Shown in pieces: positions 28,603 through 37,452 of a DNA stretch of 64,000 bases; positions within the stretch are counted from its first letter, which is position 1; every line of letters starts with the position of its first letter. Below the pieces are notes generated by a model. The model was not told the origin of the DNA and made no database searches. It worked only from the letters and a program-made list of their open reading frames with translations. The stretch comes from Peribacillus sp. FSL H8-0477 (lineage in GTDB: Bacteria; Bacillota; Bacilli; Bacillales; DSM-1321), in the NCBI RefSeq assembly GCF_038002765.1, contig NZ_JBBODE010000002.1, positions 682,001-746,000 on the forward strand. Direction: 5' to 3'. The translations under genes were made by a program, and so were the position numbers.

Positions 28603-28956
28603 ATGAAAATTACTAATGAAATGAGTAAAGGTGCATATGAAATAGCCAAAAAAGTATATTTAGGACGATTGACTAGAAGTGAAGGGAAAATAGAAATTAA
28701 CAGGGCTACAGGAATGAACGAAGGTTCTGCTCAGGCTTTCATTACCATATTTTTGGCTATGATGAATGGAGAAGAATATAAAAGGGCGTTTAATAATGAT
28801 ACAAATAAATTTTTACTTGAAACTATTAGGAAAGATTTTGGTGAGGATTTTTATAAAAGTGCTTTAAATGCAGTACAAAAACATATAAATTATTACTCTA
28901 CTTTAGGCAAAGGAAATTTATCAGGTTTGCAAAAAATTGTAAATCAAATGAGATAA
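28603..28956 (+). CDS. Stand-alone McrA/HNH-type N-terminal head domain
   Basis: 117 residues, start with GGGGG upstream. The pattern AYEIAKKVYLGRLTRSEGKI, then GMNEGSAQAFITIFLAMMNGEEYKR, then FLLETIRKDFGEDFYKSALNAVQKHINYY matches the alpha-helical head domain that precedes HNH nuclease or DNA-binding domains in ScoMcrA-like and related restriction proteins. Here the nuclease part is absent; the gene ends after the head domain with its own stop. It may be a truncated relic, or a regulator or antagonist acting on a full-length partner. Recognition is from memory of the family pattern. Confidence 0.65.
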   Translation: MKITNEMSKGAYEIAKKVYLGRLTRSEGKIEINRATGMNEGSAQAFITIFLAMMNGEEYKRAFNNDTNKFLLETIRKDFGEDFYKSALNAVQKHINYYSTLGKGNLSGLQKIVNQMR

Positions 28957-28968
28957 TAGTCTTATTTT

Positions 28969-29185
28969 TTCCTTTTCGTGCAGTGTAGCATATCCAAAAT
29001 CGAAAGAGAGGAGTTGAGGATGACTAAGCCCATTTTTCGAGAAAAGAAAACACAAAAAAAGGAGCAGCAAAAGCTACTCCTTTTTTTGATCATTAGTTAA
29101 TTGTTACTTTTTTAAAAAAAGTTTTCTGAATAAGAAGATGAGTCCTGCTACCACAATTACTGTGATAATAATTCCTGGAAGGCCG
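28969..29185. repeat. 217-bp direct repeat, copy B
   Basis: Pairs with 27315-27529. It includes the terminator hairpin (29052-29087) and nearly all of the small membrane peptide gene at 29104-29196. The homology stops just before the start codon of that gene. Confidence 0.85.
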
Positions 29186-29196
29186 AAACTATTCAT
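29104..29196 (-). CDS. 30-residue hydrophobic membrane peptide
   Basis: Begins MNSFGLPGII and ends FRKLFLKK: one membrane helix with a basic C-terminus. AGGGGACA lies eight bases before the ATG at 29196. It starts 30 bases after the stop of the secreted-protein gene on the same strand and is followed by a strong terminator (29052-29087), so it is likely the second gene of a two-gene operon. The size and shape fit a type I-like toxin, a membrane-active peptide or an immunity/holin-like peptide; none is proven. A degenerate copy lies in repeat A. Confidence 0.65.
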   Translation of the reverse strand: MNSFGLPGIIITVIVVAGLIFLFRKLFLKK

Positions 29197-29226
29197 GATA
29201 AAATGTCCCCTTTTTTTATGATGATT

Positions 29227-29847
29227 TTACTTGGGATTAATGGTAAACGTACCGCCCGTATGCTTAACCGTCACCGTACACCATGTGGATGCATACGCTA
29301 CAATCCCAGTATACTTCTTCGTTGCCGACAAGGTCGTATTTTTTCCAGAAGTAGAAAGCGAACCCGAATAGACTTTACCAATGCCATCACTACCTACTAA
29401 TCCATAAGCATTATGATAAACAACTGTTTTAACAGACGTTACTTTACTCGCACCTGCTGTTGTACTCGTTTTTAAGTTGGAAGCCGTGAAACTTTGATTA
29501 ATGATATTTTGAATATTGTCTTTAATCGTTCCGCTCACTTTTACGGTCACACCATTGCTTGTTTTTGAACCAGAAATTGTCTCTGAAGCAAGCAAACTGA
29601 TGCCCGAAGTATTCGGTTTTTCAGCATACATTTCAACAAACGTTTGATCTTTTAATGAAAATTTTTCTCCGATTGTGTATTCTTGATCAATTCGTTCAAA
29701 ATAGGAAATTTTTTCTTCTTCCGTTAACATAGAAAGCTCTTTCTTATACGCTTCTTCTGAACCTTTTGTTGATGCATTGGCTGTACCATTGAATGTGAAC
29801 CCCAATAGTAAAACAAACGGCATCGTTAAAACTAACCATTTTTTCAT
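29227..29847 (-). CDS. Secreted protein of unknown function
   Basis: 206 residues from ATG 29847 (AGGTGG eleven bases upstream; the GTG at 29862 lies inside that site). Signal peptide ends near TANAS. An acidic middle (EEAYKKELSMLTEEEKISYFE) precedes a Ser/Thr/Gly-rich beta-type C-terminal domain with repeated VKVSG / VYSGSLSTSG / VTVKHTGGTF patterns and one Cys. The prodomain-like acidic region followed by a compact stable domain recalls secreted antimicrobial or surface proteins, but no family is recognised. Transcribed with the 30-residue peptide gene downstream. Confidence 0.65.
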   Translation of the reverse strand: MKKWLVLTMPFVLLLGFTFNGTANASTKGSEEAYKKELSMLTEEEKISYFERIDQEYTIGEKFSLKDQTFVEMYAEKPNTSGISLLASETISGSKTSNGVTVKVSGTIKDNIQNIINQSFTASNLKTSTTAGASKVTSVKTVVYHNAYGLVGSDGIGKVYSGSLSTSGKNTTLSATKKYTGIVAYASTWCTVTVKHTGGTFTINPK

Positions 29848-30288
29848 CAAAATAATTTCCACCTAATCTATATGTTTTTATGTCCATTACCTAATTTACC
29901 AGTTCTGTTTAAAAAAGTAATGAGTCTTTACTAATAGGTGGGAATCCTTAGTAAATATACCACAGTTCGTTCAAATCGAGTGTTTTTTTCATATAATACG
30001 GCTGTGAAACGCATCGGCAAATATTGTTCACAAAAACCTTATCTATGTAAAGATTGTAATAAAAAAGTCCTTAAATTTCTTTAGATAGAGATTGAGGTAA
30101 AAGAAATGATGCTAGGCTCCTAATGTCATTTTAAGATTATTTGTGTTTTGATCACCAACTATTGAACCTAAGGAAATTCTATGTTTTGTCCGTCTAAACA
30201 AAAATTATTATATAGAAGGTTATTGATAGAAATGCTTATAATTACTCTAATATTATTTTCAAACAATTAAACACCTTAGCGAAAGGAT
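29848..30288. other. Gap between the secreted-protein gene and the spoVR fragment
   Basis: About 440 AT-rich bases. It should hold the minus-strand promoter for 29847. A short frame with KYCSQKPYLCKDCNKK near 30010-30080 looks like debris of a zinc-ribbon gene. The right end of the island, at 30288/30289, shows no integrase site or inverted repeat. Confidence 0.35.
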
Positions 30289-30918
30289 GGCTGGGCTTCG
30301 TATTGGCATCAGCGTATTCTTAGAGAGCTCGATCTCACCTCAAGTGAAGCCATTGAATTTGCTAAGTTAAATGCAGGAGTGGTTCAGCCATCCCGCACGA
30401 GTATCAATCCGTACTATTTAGGACTTAAAATATTTGAGGATATTGAGGACCGGTATGATAATCCAACAGATGAAATGAAAAAGCTTGGAATCCAACCAAA
30501 ATCCGGCAGAGAAAAGATGTTTGAGGTTCGAGAAATTGAATCCGATATTTCATTCATACGAAACTATTTAACGAAAGACTTGGTGATGCGTGAGGATCTG
30601 TATTTGTTTCAAAAGCAGGGGAAAGACTATAAAATCGTGGATAAGCAATGGGAAAAAGTCCGTGATCAGTTAGTAGGGATGAGGGTGAACGGCGGTTTTC
30701 CTTATATCACCGTTAACGACGGGGACTATCAGCGCAAAGGTGAAATCTATTTAAAACATTGGTTTGAAGACATTGAACTAGACCTGAAATACTTAGAAAA
30801 GGTCATGCCCTATATCCACCAGCTGTGGGGGCGGCCCGTTCATCTAGAATCGGTGATGGAAAAGAAAGAGATTTTATTCTCGTATGATGGGAAGAGTATT
30901 CATCGTAAATATTTGTGA
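30289..30918 (+). pseudogene. Truncated spoVR (C-terminal 209 codons)
   Basis: Codes for the last 209 residues of SpoVR in an unbroken frame, but the first 260 codons, promoter and ribosome-binding site are absent. Internal GTG/ATG codons have no Shine-Dalgarno sequence. Near identity to the intact copy shows that the duplication is recent. It is followed by the terminator that was probably the original spoVR terminator. Confidence 0.93.
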
Positions 30919-30931
30919 ATAGGAATGAAGA
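30289..30931 (+). repeat. 643-bp direct repeat, right copy (spoVR 3' fragment)
   Basis: Matches 20386-21028 with one substitution. The upstream part of spoVR is missing at a sharp junction at 30288/30289. Confidence 0.97.
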
Positions 30932-30966
30932 AGATGATCTCTAAATAATAGGGATCATCTTTTTTC
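30932..30966. terminator. Bidirectional terminator between spoVR fragment and DUF2441 gene
   Basis: Stem AGATGATC / GATCATCT with a CTCTAAATAATAGG-type loop and a T run. Confidence 0.75.
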
Positions 30967-31560
30967 TAGGTTTGTAAAATCGTCAATAATTTCAATTACT
31001 TCAATGTGCCCATTAACCAAAAGCTCTGGAAGATCAAGGTGGACCTTTCCCTCCCAATATTCTCTAGCTTGCTCCATCTTTCGTGAAAAAGGTACAGCAT
31101 CTTCCTTTGGCAATAGGCTGCTGTCGCCCAAAAAAGAATGCCCCATTACTCGAAGTTTAACAATCTGTAAAACATCCCGATTGTACGAATCGAATAATTC
31201 TTTCCATCTCAAAGCATCTTCATAGCTTTTTGCAGCATATAAACAAGACAATCTTGAAGGATAGACAGGATACTCTTGAAGTCTCACCATTTCTACGATC
31301 ACTTCTCTAATCGCTCGGATTGTTTGGTCTACATACTTGATAGCTACTTCGGCATTTTCTTTATTCATATTCAAGCCATCACTTGTAGAGTGATCTTGTA
31401 AAATCTGAATAAAGTCTTCACCTTTAGCATTAAGATGTTCCTTCTCAAAAAAGAAGCGATATAACGTATTATTTTGATTCTTATCAAAGAAGATGACCTG
31501 ACCTAGATTCATTTTCTTCCTCGTTACAACATGATAGACAAGCAATTCGTTCTCTTCCAT
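30955..31560 (-). CDS. DUF2441-type hypothetical protein
   Basis: 201 residues from the ATG at 31560 (AGGGGG six bases upstream). Soluble; opens [20 protein letters not shown] and contains [20 protein letters not shown] and a C-terminal [16 protein letters not shown]. This matches the DUF2441 family, ADP-ribosyltransferase-like in outline but without assigned activity. It lies immediately beyond the right border of the spoVR-bounded island, in the presumably ancestral flank. Confidence 0.65.
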   Translation of the reverse strand: MEENELLVYHVVTRKKMNLGQVIFFDKNQNNTLYRFFFEKEHLNAKGEDFIQILQDHSTSDGLNMNKENAEVAIKYVDQTIRAIREVIVEMVRLQEYPVYPSRLSCLYAAKSYEDALRWKELFDSYNRDVLQIVKLRVMGHSFLGDSSLLPKEDAVPFSRKMEQAREYWEGKVHLDLPELLVNGHIEVIEIIDDFTNLEKR

Positions 31561-31730
31561 AAGCGGCCCCCTTATTTTATTGTTAAATTTTAACACAAAG
31601 TGAGCGTGGGTAGGACACTTTAACTGGACAGTAATAACGTAGACTTATTTATTTTCATATATTTACCATTTAATAGACCTATAGCCTGATATACAATAGT
31701 AGACGTTAAATGTGAAGGGGAGTAGTTAAA

Positions 31731-32000
31731 TTGAAAAAAATAACAATGGTAGTATTATCACTAAGTTTAGTTCTTGGATTTTCTTTCAGTACTTTGGATG
31801 TAGCTGAAGCGAAAGGTGAAGTTAAGAAATTCAGTAATTGTAAAGCGATGAACAAAGTCTATAAAGGCGGAGTGGCTAAAACAAAGAACACGAAAAATAA
31901 AGGCGGCAAAACAAAAATTAAACCATATGTATCAAAGGCTTTATATAATGCCAATAAGACAAAAGATCGGGATAAAGATAATATTGCTTGTGAACGCTAA
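31731..32000 (+). CDS. Secreted Excalibur calcium-binding domain protein
   Basis: 89 residues, TTG start with AAGGGGAG about eight bases upstream. Signal peptide (cleavage near AEA), then an Excalibur domain: FSNCKAMNKVYKGGV, and the closing DRDKDNIACER, the DxDxDGxxCE-type calcium loop with its paired cysteine. Extracellular; the biochemical role is undefined. A weak terminator hairpin (AAAGGGGCTTT / AAAGTCCTTT) follows. Confidence 0.85.
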   Translation: MKKITMVVLSLSLVLGFSFSTLDVAEAKGEVKKFSNCKAMNKVYKGGVAKTKNTKNKGGKTKIKPYVSKALYNANKTKDRDKDNIACER

Positions 32001-32087
32001 GTTAGGTGTAAAGGGGCTTTTTAAAGTCCTTTTTATTTTTTATAAATAATACCCTAAGGGGTATTATTTAGATTTGGAATTGGCCTA

Positions 32088-32192
32088 GACGGGATTATAA
32101 CAGGATCAGACGGGATTATGGCCTTTCTAAACGGGATTATAGCAGGACCAGACGGGAATATCGATGCTGCTGACGGGAATAACTCTTGTTTT
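32088..32192. repeat. Five 21-bp tandem repeat units
   Basis: (G/A)ACGGGA(T/A)TAT occurs at 32088, 32109, 32130, 32151 and 32172, exactly 21 bases apart each time; the other ten bases of each unit are less conserved. In one frame it would encode a seven-residue repeat (LDGIITG, SDGIMAF, LNGIIAG...), but no start signal is seen. It lies about 110-200 bases upstream of arsR. Confidence 0.85.
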
Positions 32193-32292
32193 TGCCAAGT
32201 AATCATCGAAATACCCCCCCTTTTTTCCAAACAATCTGTTGACCATATAAGTATTTGCTTATGTTATGATAAGATAAAAAGGGTGGGAGATC

Positions 32293-32640
32293 ATGCACCA
32301 TCATTCAGATCAAAGTATTGAGGCAATTGCCGACATTTTAAAGCTTTTAGGTGATAAAACGCGGTTAACAATGGTGAAGATTATGTCTGAAAACGAATGT
32401 TGTGTATGTGAATTTGTAGATTTATTTGAGATGAGTCAACCAGCGATTTCTCAGCATTTACGAAAAATGAAGGATAAAGGATTGATAAAGGAAACAAGAA
32501 AAGGACAATGGATTTTCTATTCATTAAATCCAAATCATCCGAATTACTCTTTTGTTCAAACCGTTATTCACGCGGTCCCCAGTCAGCAAGGAAAGTTAGA
32601 CAATTTAAAAGCACAGGGAAAACGAATTACCTGTTGCTAA
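32293..32640 (+). CDS. arsR: ArsR-family metalloid-responsive repressor
   Basis: 115-residue winged-helix repressor. The helix-turn-helix is [19 protein letters not shown]. The metal site corresponds to the ELCVCDL motif of ArsR: here ECCVCEF (Cys36, 37, 39), and two further cysteines end the protein. Thus an As(III)/Sb(III) sensor. It is followed after 22 bases by the arsenite-efflux gene, which it presumably represses together with itself. Confidence 0.9.
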   Translation: MHHHSDQSIEAIADILKLLGDKTRLTMVKIMSENECCVCEFVDLFEMSQPAISQHLRKMKDKGLIKETRKGQWIFYSLNPNHPNYSFVQTVIHAVPSQQGKLDNLKAQGKRITCC

Positions 32641-32662
32641 GTATATAGGAGGAGTACCTGCA

Positions 32663-33958
32663 GTGATTTCAGTGATAGCAGCAATTATTATTTTTCTTTT
32701 AACCCTTACACTAGTTATTTGGCAGCCTAAAGGGTTATCAATTGGGTGGTCAGCTTGTGGAGGCGCAGTTCTTGCCTTATTGGCGGGAGTCGTAGATTTT
32801 CATGATGTATTTGAAGTAACACAGATTGTCTGGAATGCTACATTAGCGTTTATTGCAATTATAATTATTTCTCTTATCTTAGATGAAATTGGTTTCTTTG
32901 AGTGGGCTGCGCTGCACATGGCGCGGGCAGCTAAAGGTAGCGGAGTGAAGATGTTTGTATATGTCAGTATTCTAGGGGCAGTAGTGGCAGGGTTATTTGC
33001 AAATGATGGAGCAGCACTCATCCTGACACCGATTGTACTGGCAATGGTCCGGAATTTAAAGCTGGAAGATAAAATGATTTTCCCTTTTATCATTGCGAGT
33101 GGGTTTATTGCAGATACCACATCACTTCCGCTTGTAGTTAGTAATTTAGTGAACATTGTATCTGCTGACTTTTTTGGAATAGGATTCATTGAGTTTGCTT
33201 CGAACATGATTATTCCAAATTTATTTTCCTTAACAGCGAGTATCTTAGTTTTATATCTTTATTTTAGAAAGAGTATCCCTAAACAATATGATATGGCAGA
33301 GTTAAAGGAGCCAGCAGACGCGATAAAAGATATCAGGATGTTCCGGTTATCAGGTATTGTACTGGCTATCCTTCTTATCGGGTACTTTAGCAGTGAGTAT
33401 ATTCAAGTACCTGTTTCGTTCATCGCAGGTGTCATTGCTATCTTTTTCTTGTTAATGGCCAGACGAAGTTCAGCAGTCAATACAAAAAATGTTCTAAAGG
33501 GAGCACCTTGGAACATTGTCTTCTTCTCTATTGGGATGTATGTCGTCGTGTATGGATTGAAAAATGCAGGGTTGACCGATGTGCTGGCAGATGTTATTCA
33601 GCTGGCAGCTGACCAGGGATTATTTGTTGGTACGCTCGCGATGGGCTTCATCGCAGCAATACTCTCATCATTAATGAACAATATGCCGACGGTGATGATT
33701 AATGCGCTTGCCATTGATCATACAGCAACTTCTGGCGTTATCAAAGAAGGTCTCATCTACGCCAATGTGATTGGCTCGGATTTAGGCCCGAAAATCACGC
33801 CGATTGGTTCGTTAGCAACTTTGTTATGGCTGCATGTCCTCAAAACCAAAGGAGTCATTATTTCATGGGGTACCTATTTTAAAACGGGTATTATTATTAC
33901 GATTCCAGTATTACTTATTACCTTAATTGGGTTGTATTTACGATTACTCATTGGCTGA
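32663..33958 (+). CDS. arsB: Arsenite efflux transporter, ArsB type
   Basis: 431-residue membrane transporter of the ArsB/NhaD superfamily with 11-12 hydrophobic segments; signatures include [18 protein letters not shown] and [19 protein letters not shown] start with AGGAGGAG nine bases upstream. It exports As(OH)3/Sb(OH)3. No arsC or arsA accompanies it, so arsenate reduction would rely on a gene elsewhere. Confidence 0.9.
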   Translation: MISVIAAIIIFLLTLTLVIWQPKGLSIGWSACGGAVLALLAGVVDFHDVFEVTQIVWNATLAFIAIIIISLILDEIGFFEWAALHMARAAKGSGVKMFVYVSILGAVVAGLFANDGAALILTPIVLAMVRNLKLEDKMIFPFIIASGFIADTTSLPLVVSNLVNIVSADFFGIGFIEFASNMIIPNLFSLTASILVLYLYFRKSIPKQYDMAELKEPADAIKDIRMFRLSGIVLAILLIGYFSSEYIQVPVSFIAGVIAIFFLLMARRSSAVNTKNVLKGAPWNIVFFSIGMYVVVYGLKNAGLTDVLADVIQLAADQGLFVGTLAMGFIAAILSSLMNNMPTVMINALAIDHTATSGVIKEGLIYANVIGSDLGPKITPIGSLATLLWLHVLKTKGVIISWGTYFKTGIIITIPVLLITLIGLYLRLLIG

Positions 33959-33978
33959 AATAGACAAAACGATAACAC

Positions 33979-34017
33979 AAAAAAAGGTTTGGATGAATCA
34001 TATCCAAACCTTTTTTT
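33979..34017 (+). terminator. Terminator of the ars operon
   Basis: Stem AAAAAAAGGTTTGGAT / ATCCAAACCTTTTTTT, loop GAATCAT. Confidence 0.9.
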
Positions 34018-34193
34018 GTTTTTTTGGCAGAGATACTTTTTCGATGAAAGAATTTTCAGAGCTGTGGCCCTATTTTTGAAAGGGGATGAAATCTGGCGGG
34101 TTTAATGGAAAGCGTAATTTTAGGGAGATATAATACGGCTATAAAGCATAGCTATTATTATATGAGAAAACTTTTACTAGAGGAGGAATAGGT

Positions 34194-35723
34194 ATGAACA
34201 ATTTCTTTGAGAAAGCTCAACAGTTTGGAAAATCTTTTATGCTCCCTATCGCTGTGTTACCTGCTGCTGGTTTGTTATTAGGAATTGGTGGGGCATTATC
34301 AAACCCCAATACGGTTTCGGCATATCCATTTTTAGATATTGGCTGGCTGCAAGCAATTTTTACGATTATGAGTTCAGCTGGTAGTATCGTCTTTAGTAAT
34401 TTACCCATAATTTTTGCGGCTGGTGTAGCCATTGGACTTGCCCGCTCAGATAAAGGGACAGCAGGTTTAGCTGCCATGATCGGGTACTTTGTAATGAACA
34501 GCTCGATTAATGCATTACTGTCCATTACAGGAGATCTTGCTGAAAATAATTTGGCTGGTGCCGGACAAGGAATGGCAGTGGGCATCCAAACGCTAGAAAC
34601 AGGGGTGTTTGGAGGGATTGTCGTAGGGATCGTCGCAGCTTTATTACATAATAAATATAACAAAATCCAACTGCCTCAAGTGTTAGGATTTTTCGGCGGT
34701 TCTCGTTTTATCCCGATAATTGTATCATTTACATCCATCCTTGTAGGAGTTGTATTATTTATCGTCTGGCCGTATTTTCAATTACTAATTAATCAATTAG
34801 GTTCACTCGTCACAAGTACGGGTACGATTGGAACATTGTTATATGGTTTTATTCTTCGCATGCTTGGGCCTATGGGTTTACACCATATCTTCTATCTTCC
34901 TTTTTGGCAAACCGCTTTAGGTGGATCAATGGAAATTGGCGGGCAGATTATTAATGGTACTCAGAACATCTTTTTTGCTCAATTAGCTGATCAAGAAACC
35001 GTAAAATATTATGAAGGTGTATCCAGATTCATGTCTGGCCGGTTTATAACGATGATGTTTGGACTTCCAGGTGCAGCGTTAGCCATCTATCATTGTGCTA
35101 AACCTAAGAATAAAAAAATTGTCGCAGGTATTCTATTATCAGCAGCCTTAACTTCTTTCTTAACTGGAATAACAGAGCCGCTTGAATTTAGTTTTCTATT
35201 TGTCGCCCCGCTTCTATACTTTGTTCATGCGATGTTTGATGGATTAGCCTTTATGATGGCTGATATCTTTTCTATTACAATCGGACAAACCTTTTCAGGA
35301 GGATTTATAGACTTCATCTTATTTGGTATTCTGCAGGGTATGGATAAAACAAATTGGATTTATGTAATTGTGGTAGGGATTCCATGGTTCTTTTTATACT
35401 ATTTCTCTTTTAAATTTCTAATAAAGAGAAAAAATTTCAAGGTATTAGGACGAGAAGATGATGAAAAAGCTGTTAAGCAAGTAATAGCTACTGATCGTGC
35501 GAAAACTATTGTCGATGGTTTAGGTGGTGCCGCTAATATTGATATAGTGGATTGTTGTGCGACACGACTGAGAGTCACGGTTAAGGATCATTTGGTAATA
35601 AATGACGAGCTTATTAAGCAAACCGGTTCAAAGGGAATTGTGAAAAAAGGAAATGGTATTCAAGTCATTTATGGACCACAAGTTACTATTATTAAAAATG
35701 AAATTGAGGAATACCTAGAATAG
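34194..35723 (+). CDS. PTS sugar transporter, IICB subunit of the glucose/N-acetylglucosamine family
   Basis: 509 residues: an EIIC membrane domain (about 1-405; PIAVLPAAGLLLGIG, GLHHIFYLPFWQ and GITEPLEF, the substrate-site motif) and a C-terminal EIIB domain with the phosphorylated Cys455 in CATRLRV. There is no EIIA domain, so phosphate must come from an EIIA encoded elsewhere. Followed by nanE and an RpiR regulator, which suggests N-acetylmannosamine (delivered as ManNAc-6-P) as substrate; this is inference. GAGGAGG precedes the ATG. Confidence 0.9.
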   Translation: MNNFFEKAQQFGKSFMLPIAVLPAAGLLLGIGGALSNPNTVSAYPFLDIGWLQAIFTIMSSAGSIVFSNLPIIFAAGVAIGLARSDKGTAGLAAMIGYFVMNSSINALLSITGDLAENNLAGAGQGMAVGIQTLETGVFGGIVVGIVAALLHNKYNKIQLPQVLGFFGGSRFIPIIVSFTSILVGVVLFIVWPYFQLLINQLGSLVTSTGTIGTLLYGFILRMLGPMGLHHIFYLPFWQTALGGSMEIGGQIINGTQNIFFAQLADQETVKYYEGVSRFMSGRFITMMFGLPGAALAIYHCAKPKNKKIVAGILLSAALTSFLTGITEPLEFSFLFVAPLLYFVHAMFDGLAFMMADIFSITIGQTFSGGFIDFILFGILQGMDKTNWIYVIVVGIPWFFLYYFSFKFLIKRKNFKVLGREDDEKAVKQVIATDRAKTIVDGLGGAANIDIVDCCATRLRVTVKDHLVINDELIKQTGSKGIVKKGNGIQVIYGPQVTIIKNEIEEYLE

Positions 35724-35749
35724 TAATCTTTTATAAGGACGTGTAAACC

Positions 35750-36448
35750 ATGCGAACATCTGTATTAAATCAAATGAATCAAGGATTAATCGTATCTTGT
35801 CAGGCATTAGAAGGGGAGCCTTTGCACAGTTCTTTCATTATGGGCCGAATGTCTATCGCAGCCAAAGAAGGTGGAGCAAAAGGGATTCGAGTAAACTCAG
35901 TACCTGATATCTTAGAGATTAAAAGATGTGTCGATCTGCCAGTCATCGGGATCATTAAACAGGTTTATGGACAGAACCCGGTCTTTATCACACCAACGAT
36001 GAAAGAAATCGATGCCTTAATGACAACGGGAGTAGAAATTATTGCTACAGATGCTACATCTCGTATCAGGCCAGACGGTAAATCTTTAGAACAATTTTAT
36101 CAAGAAGTGAAAACGAAGTATCCAGAGGTTATTCTAATGGCAGATGTTTCAACTGTGGAAGAAGCCATATACGCTGATGAACTAGGATTTGATATTGTGG
36201 CTCCAACATTATATGGATATACGGATGAAACAGATGGCCTAAAAATTGATTCCAATAATTATAGGGTAATAAAACAAATTGTAAGAGAAGTGAAACATGC
36301 CAAAGTGTTAGCCGAAGGGAATGTCTTCACACCGGAAATAGCTCGTACCCTATTAGATATTAATGTACACGCAGTCGTAGTCGGTGGAGCCATTACTCGA
36401 CCGCAGCAAATAACCAAACGTTTTGTTGAAGCAATGACAACTAACTGA
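35750..36448 (+). CDS. nanE: N-acetylmannosamine-6-phosphate 2-epimerase
   Basis: 232-residue TIM-barrel enzyme converting ManNAc-6-P to GlcNAc-6-P for entry into amino-sugar catabolism. Family motifs: SCQALEGEPLHSS, GIIKQVYG, ATDATSRIRPDG, MADVSTVEEA and AEGNVFTPE. 26 bases after the PTS gene, so cotranscribed. No nagA/nagB lies nearby; those steps must be encoded elsewhere. Confidence 0.94.
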   Translation: MRTSVLNQMNQGLIVSCQALEGEPLHSSFIMGRMSIAAKEGGAKGIRVNSVPDILEIKRCVDLPVIGIIKQVYGQNPVFITPTMKEIDALMTTGVEIIATDATSRIRPDGKSLEQFYQEVKTKYPEVILMADVSTVEEAIYADELGFDIVAPTLYGYTDETDGLKIDSNNYRVIKQIVREVKHAKVLAEGNVFTPEIARTLLDINVHAVVVGGAITRPQQITKRFVEAMTTN

Positions 36449-36608
36449 ACCCATTTCTTCTCTGTCCTGTAAATAGTGTTCTGTTGAAAATTCATAACAT
36501 TCATATTTATAAAATAAATATCCTAATATAATAGACAAGTTGGTTAAGTATCCTTTAATATGGTTGATAAGGAAAATAAACCTCTTAATATAAGTTAGGT
36601 GAAACAAC

Positions 36609-37451
36609 ATGGAATACTTAGGTGAGAATTTTCTACATGGGATAGAATGCAGCATGGAGAAGTTCACAAGGACAGAAAAAGAAATTGCTACCTATATCAT
36701 TAAAAAGCCAACCGAAATCAGCGTGTTATCTAGTAGTCAACTAGCAAAGAAATTACATGTTTCACCTGCAACGATTACAAGGTTTTGTCAGAAACTATCC
36801 TATTCAGGATTCAATGAATTTAAGCACGAACTAAAAAGATACGTTGATTTAAATATGAGACCAGGTTTGACGGTCGGGATTAAGCAGATCGATTATTTTG
36901 CTCAATTGTACCAAAATCATTTGGACATTATTGAGAATACCTTTCAAAATGTTGCTTATCCTGACATTCAGGAAGTGGTCCTTCTTCTTAATCAGGCAAA
37001 AAAAATTCATGTATATGGGATTGGAAATTCAGGGATAGCAGCTCAAGAATTTAAATCTAAATTTTTCCGAATAGGCTTGAATATTGAAACCATTACAGAT
37101 CCGCATCAAGCAGCAATGGATGCCTCACTTAGTACAAAAAAAAGTGTCGTTATAGGAATATCTCTGACGGGGGAGACAAAGGAAATTATTCGTGCTGTAA
37201 AGATAGCCAAGGCACAAGGTTCCTCAATCATTGTTTTCACTGGTGAAAAGAATTCTGAACTAAGTAAAATATCCGATATAACATTATTAGCAATGAATAA
37301 AAGCAATAGACATATGGGGCAGAATATTTCGCCGTCGCTCCCGTTTTTCTTGCTTTTTGATTTAATTTATACGGAGCTGATAACAAAGGATTATAAGAAT
37401 CGAATGCATTTTAGGGAAAAGACGCTAAAGTCATTACAAGATGATGAATAG
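36609..37451 (+). CDS. RpiR/MurR-family transcriptional regulator
   Basis: 280 residues: an N-terminal HTH_6 domain (SSQLAKKLHVSPATITRFCQ) and a C-terminal SIS sugar-phosphate-binding domain (KIHVYGIGNSGIAAQEF, GISLTGETKEI). Such regulators sense phosphosugars; the probable effector is ManNAc-6-P or GlcNAc-6-P and the target the PTS-nanE genes. 160 bases separate it from nanE, enough for its own promoter. Confidence 0.9.
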   Translation: MEYLGENFLHGIECSMEKFTRTEKEIATYIIKKPTEISVLSSSQLAKKLHVSPATITRFCQKLSYSGFNEFKHELKRYVDLNMRPGLTVGIKQIDYFAQLYQNHLDIIENTFQNVAYPDIQEVVLLLNQAKKIHVYGIGNSGIAAQEFKSKFFRIGLNIETITDPHQAAMDASLSTKKSVVIGISLTGETKEIIRAVKIAKAQGSSIIVFTGEKNSELSKISDITLLAMNKSNRHMGQNISPSLPFFLLFDLIYTELITKDYKNRMHFREKTLKSLQDDE

Positions 37452-37452
37452 A

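Noticed and set aside
29104..29196. TatA-like protein
   Set aside because: GLPG near the N-terminus followed by a hydrophobic helix resembles TatA, but the amphipathic helix and FGPxKLP hinge are absent.
30005..30083. Zinc-ribbon peptide gene
   Set aside because: KYCSQKPYLCKDCNKK looks suggestive, but the frame has no start codon with a ribosome-binding site and is short; treated as debris.
30379..30918. Independent 179-residue protein gene
   Set aside because: It is the tail of the duplicated spoVR fragment; the internal GTG has no ribosome-binding site.
32088..32192. CRISPR array
   Set aside because: The 21-bp period is too short; the units are only about 11 conserved bases with no unique 30-base spacers and no cas genes.
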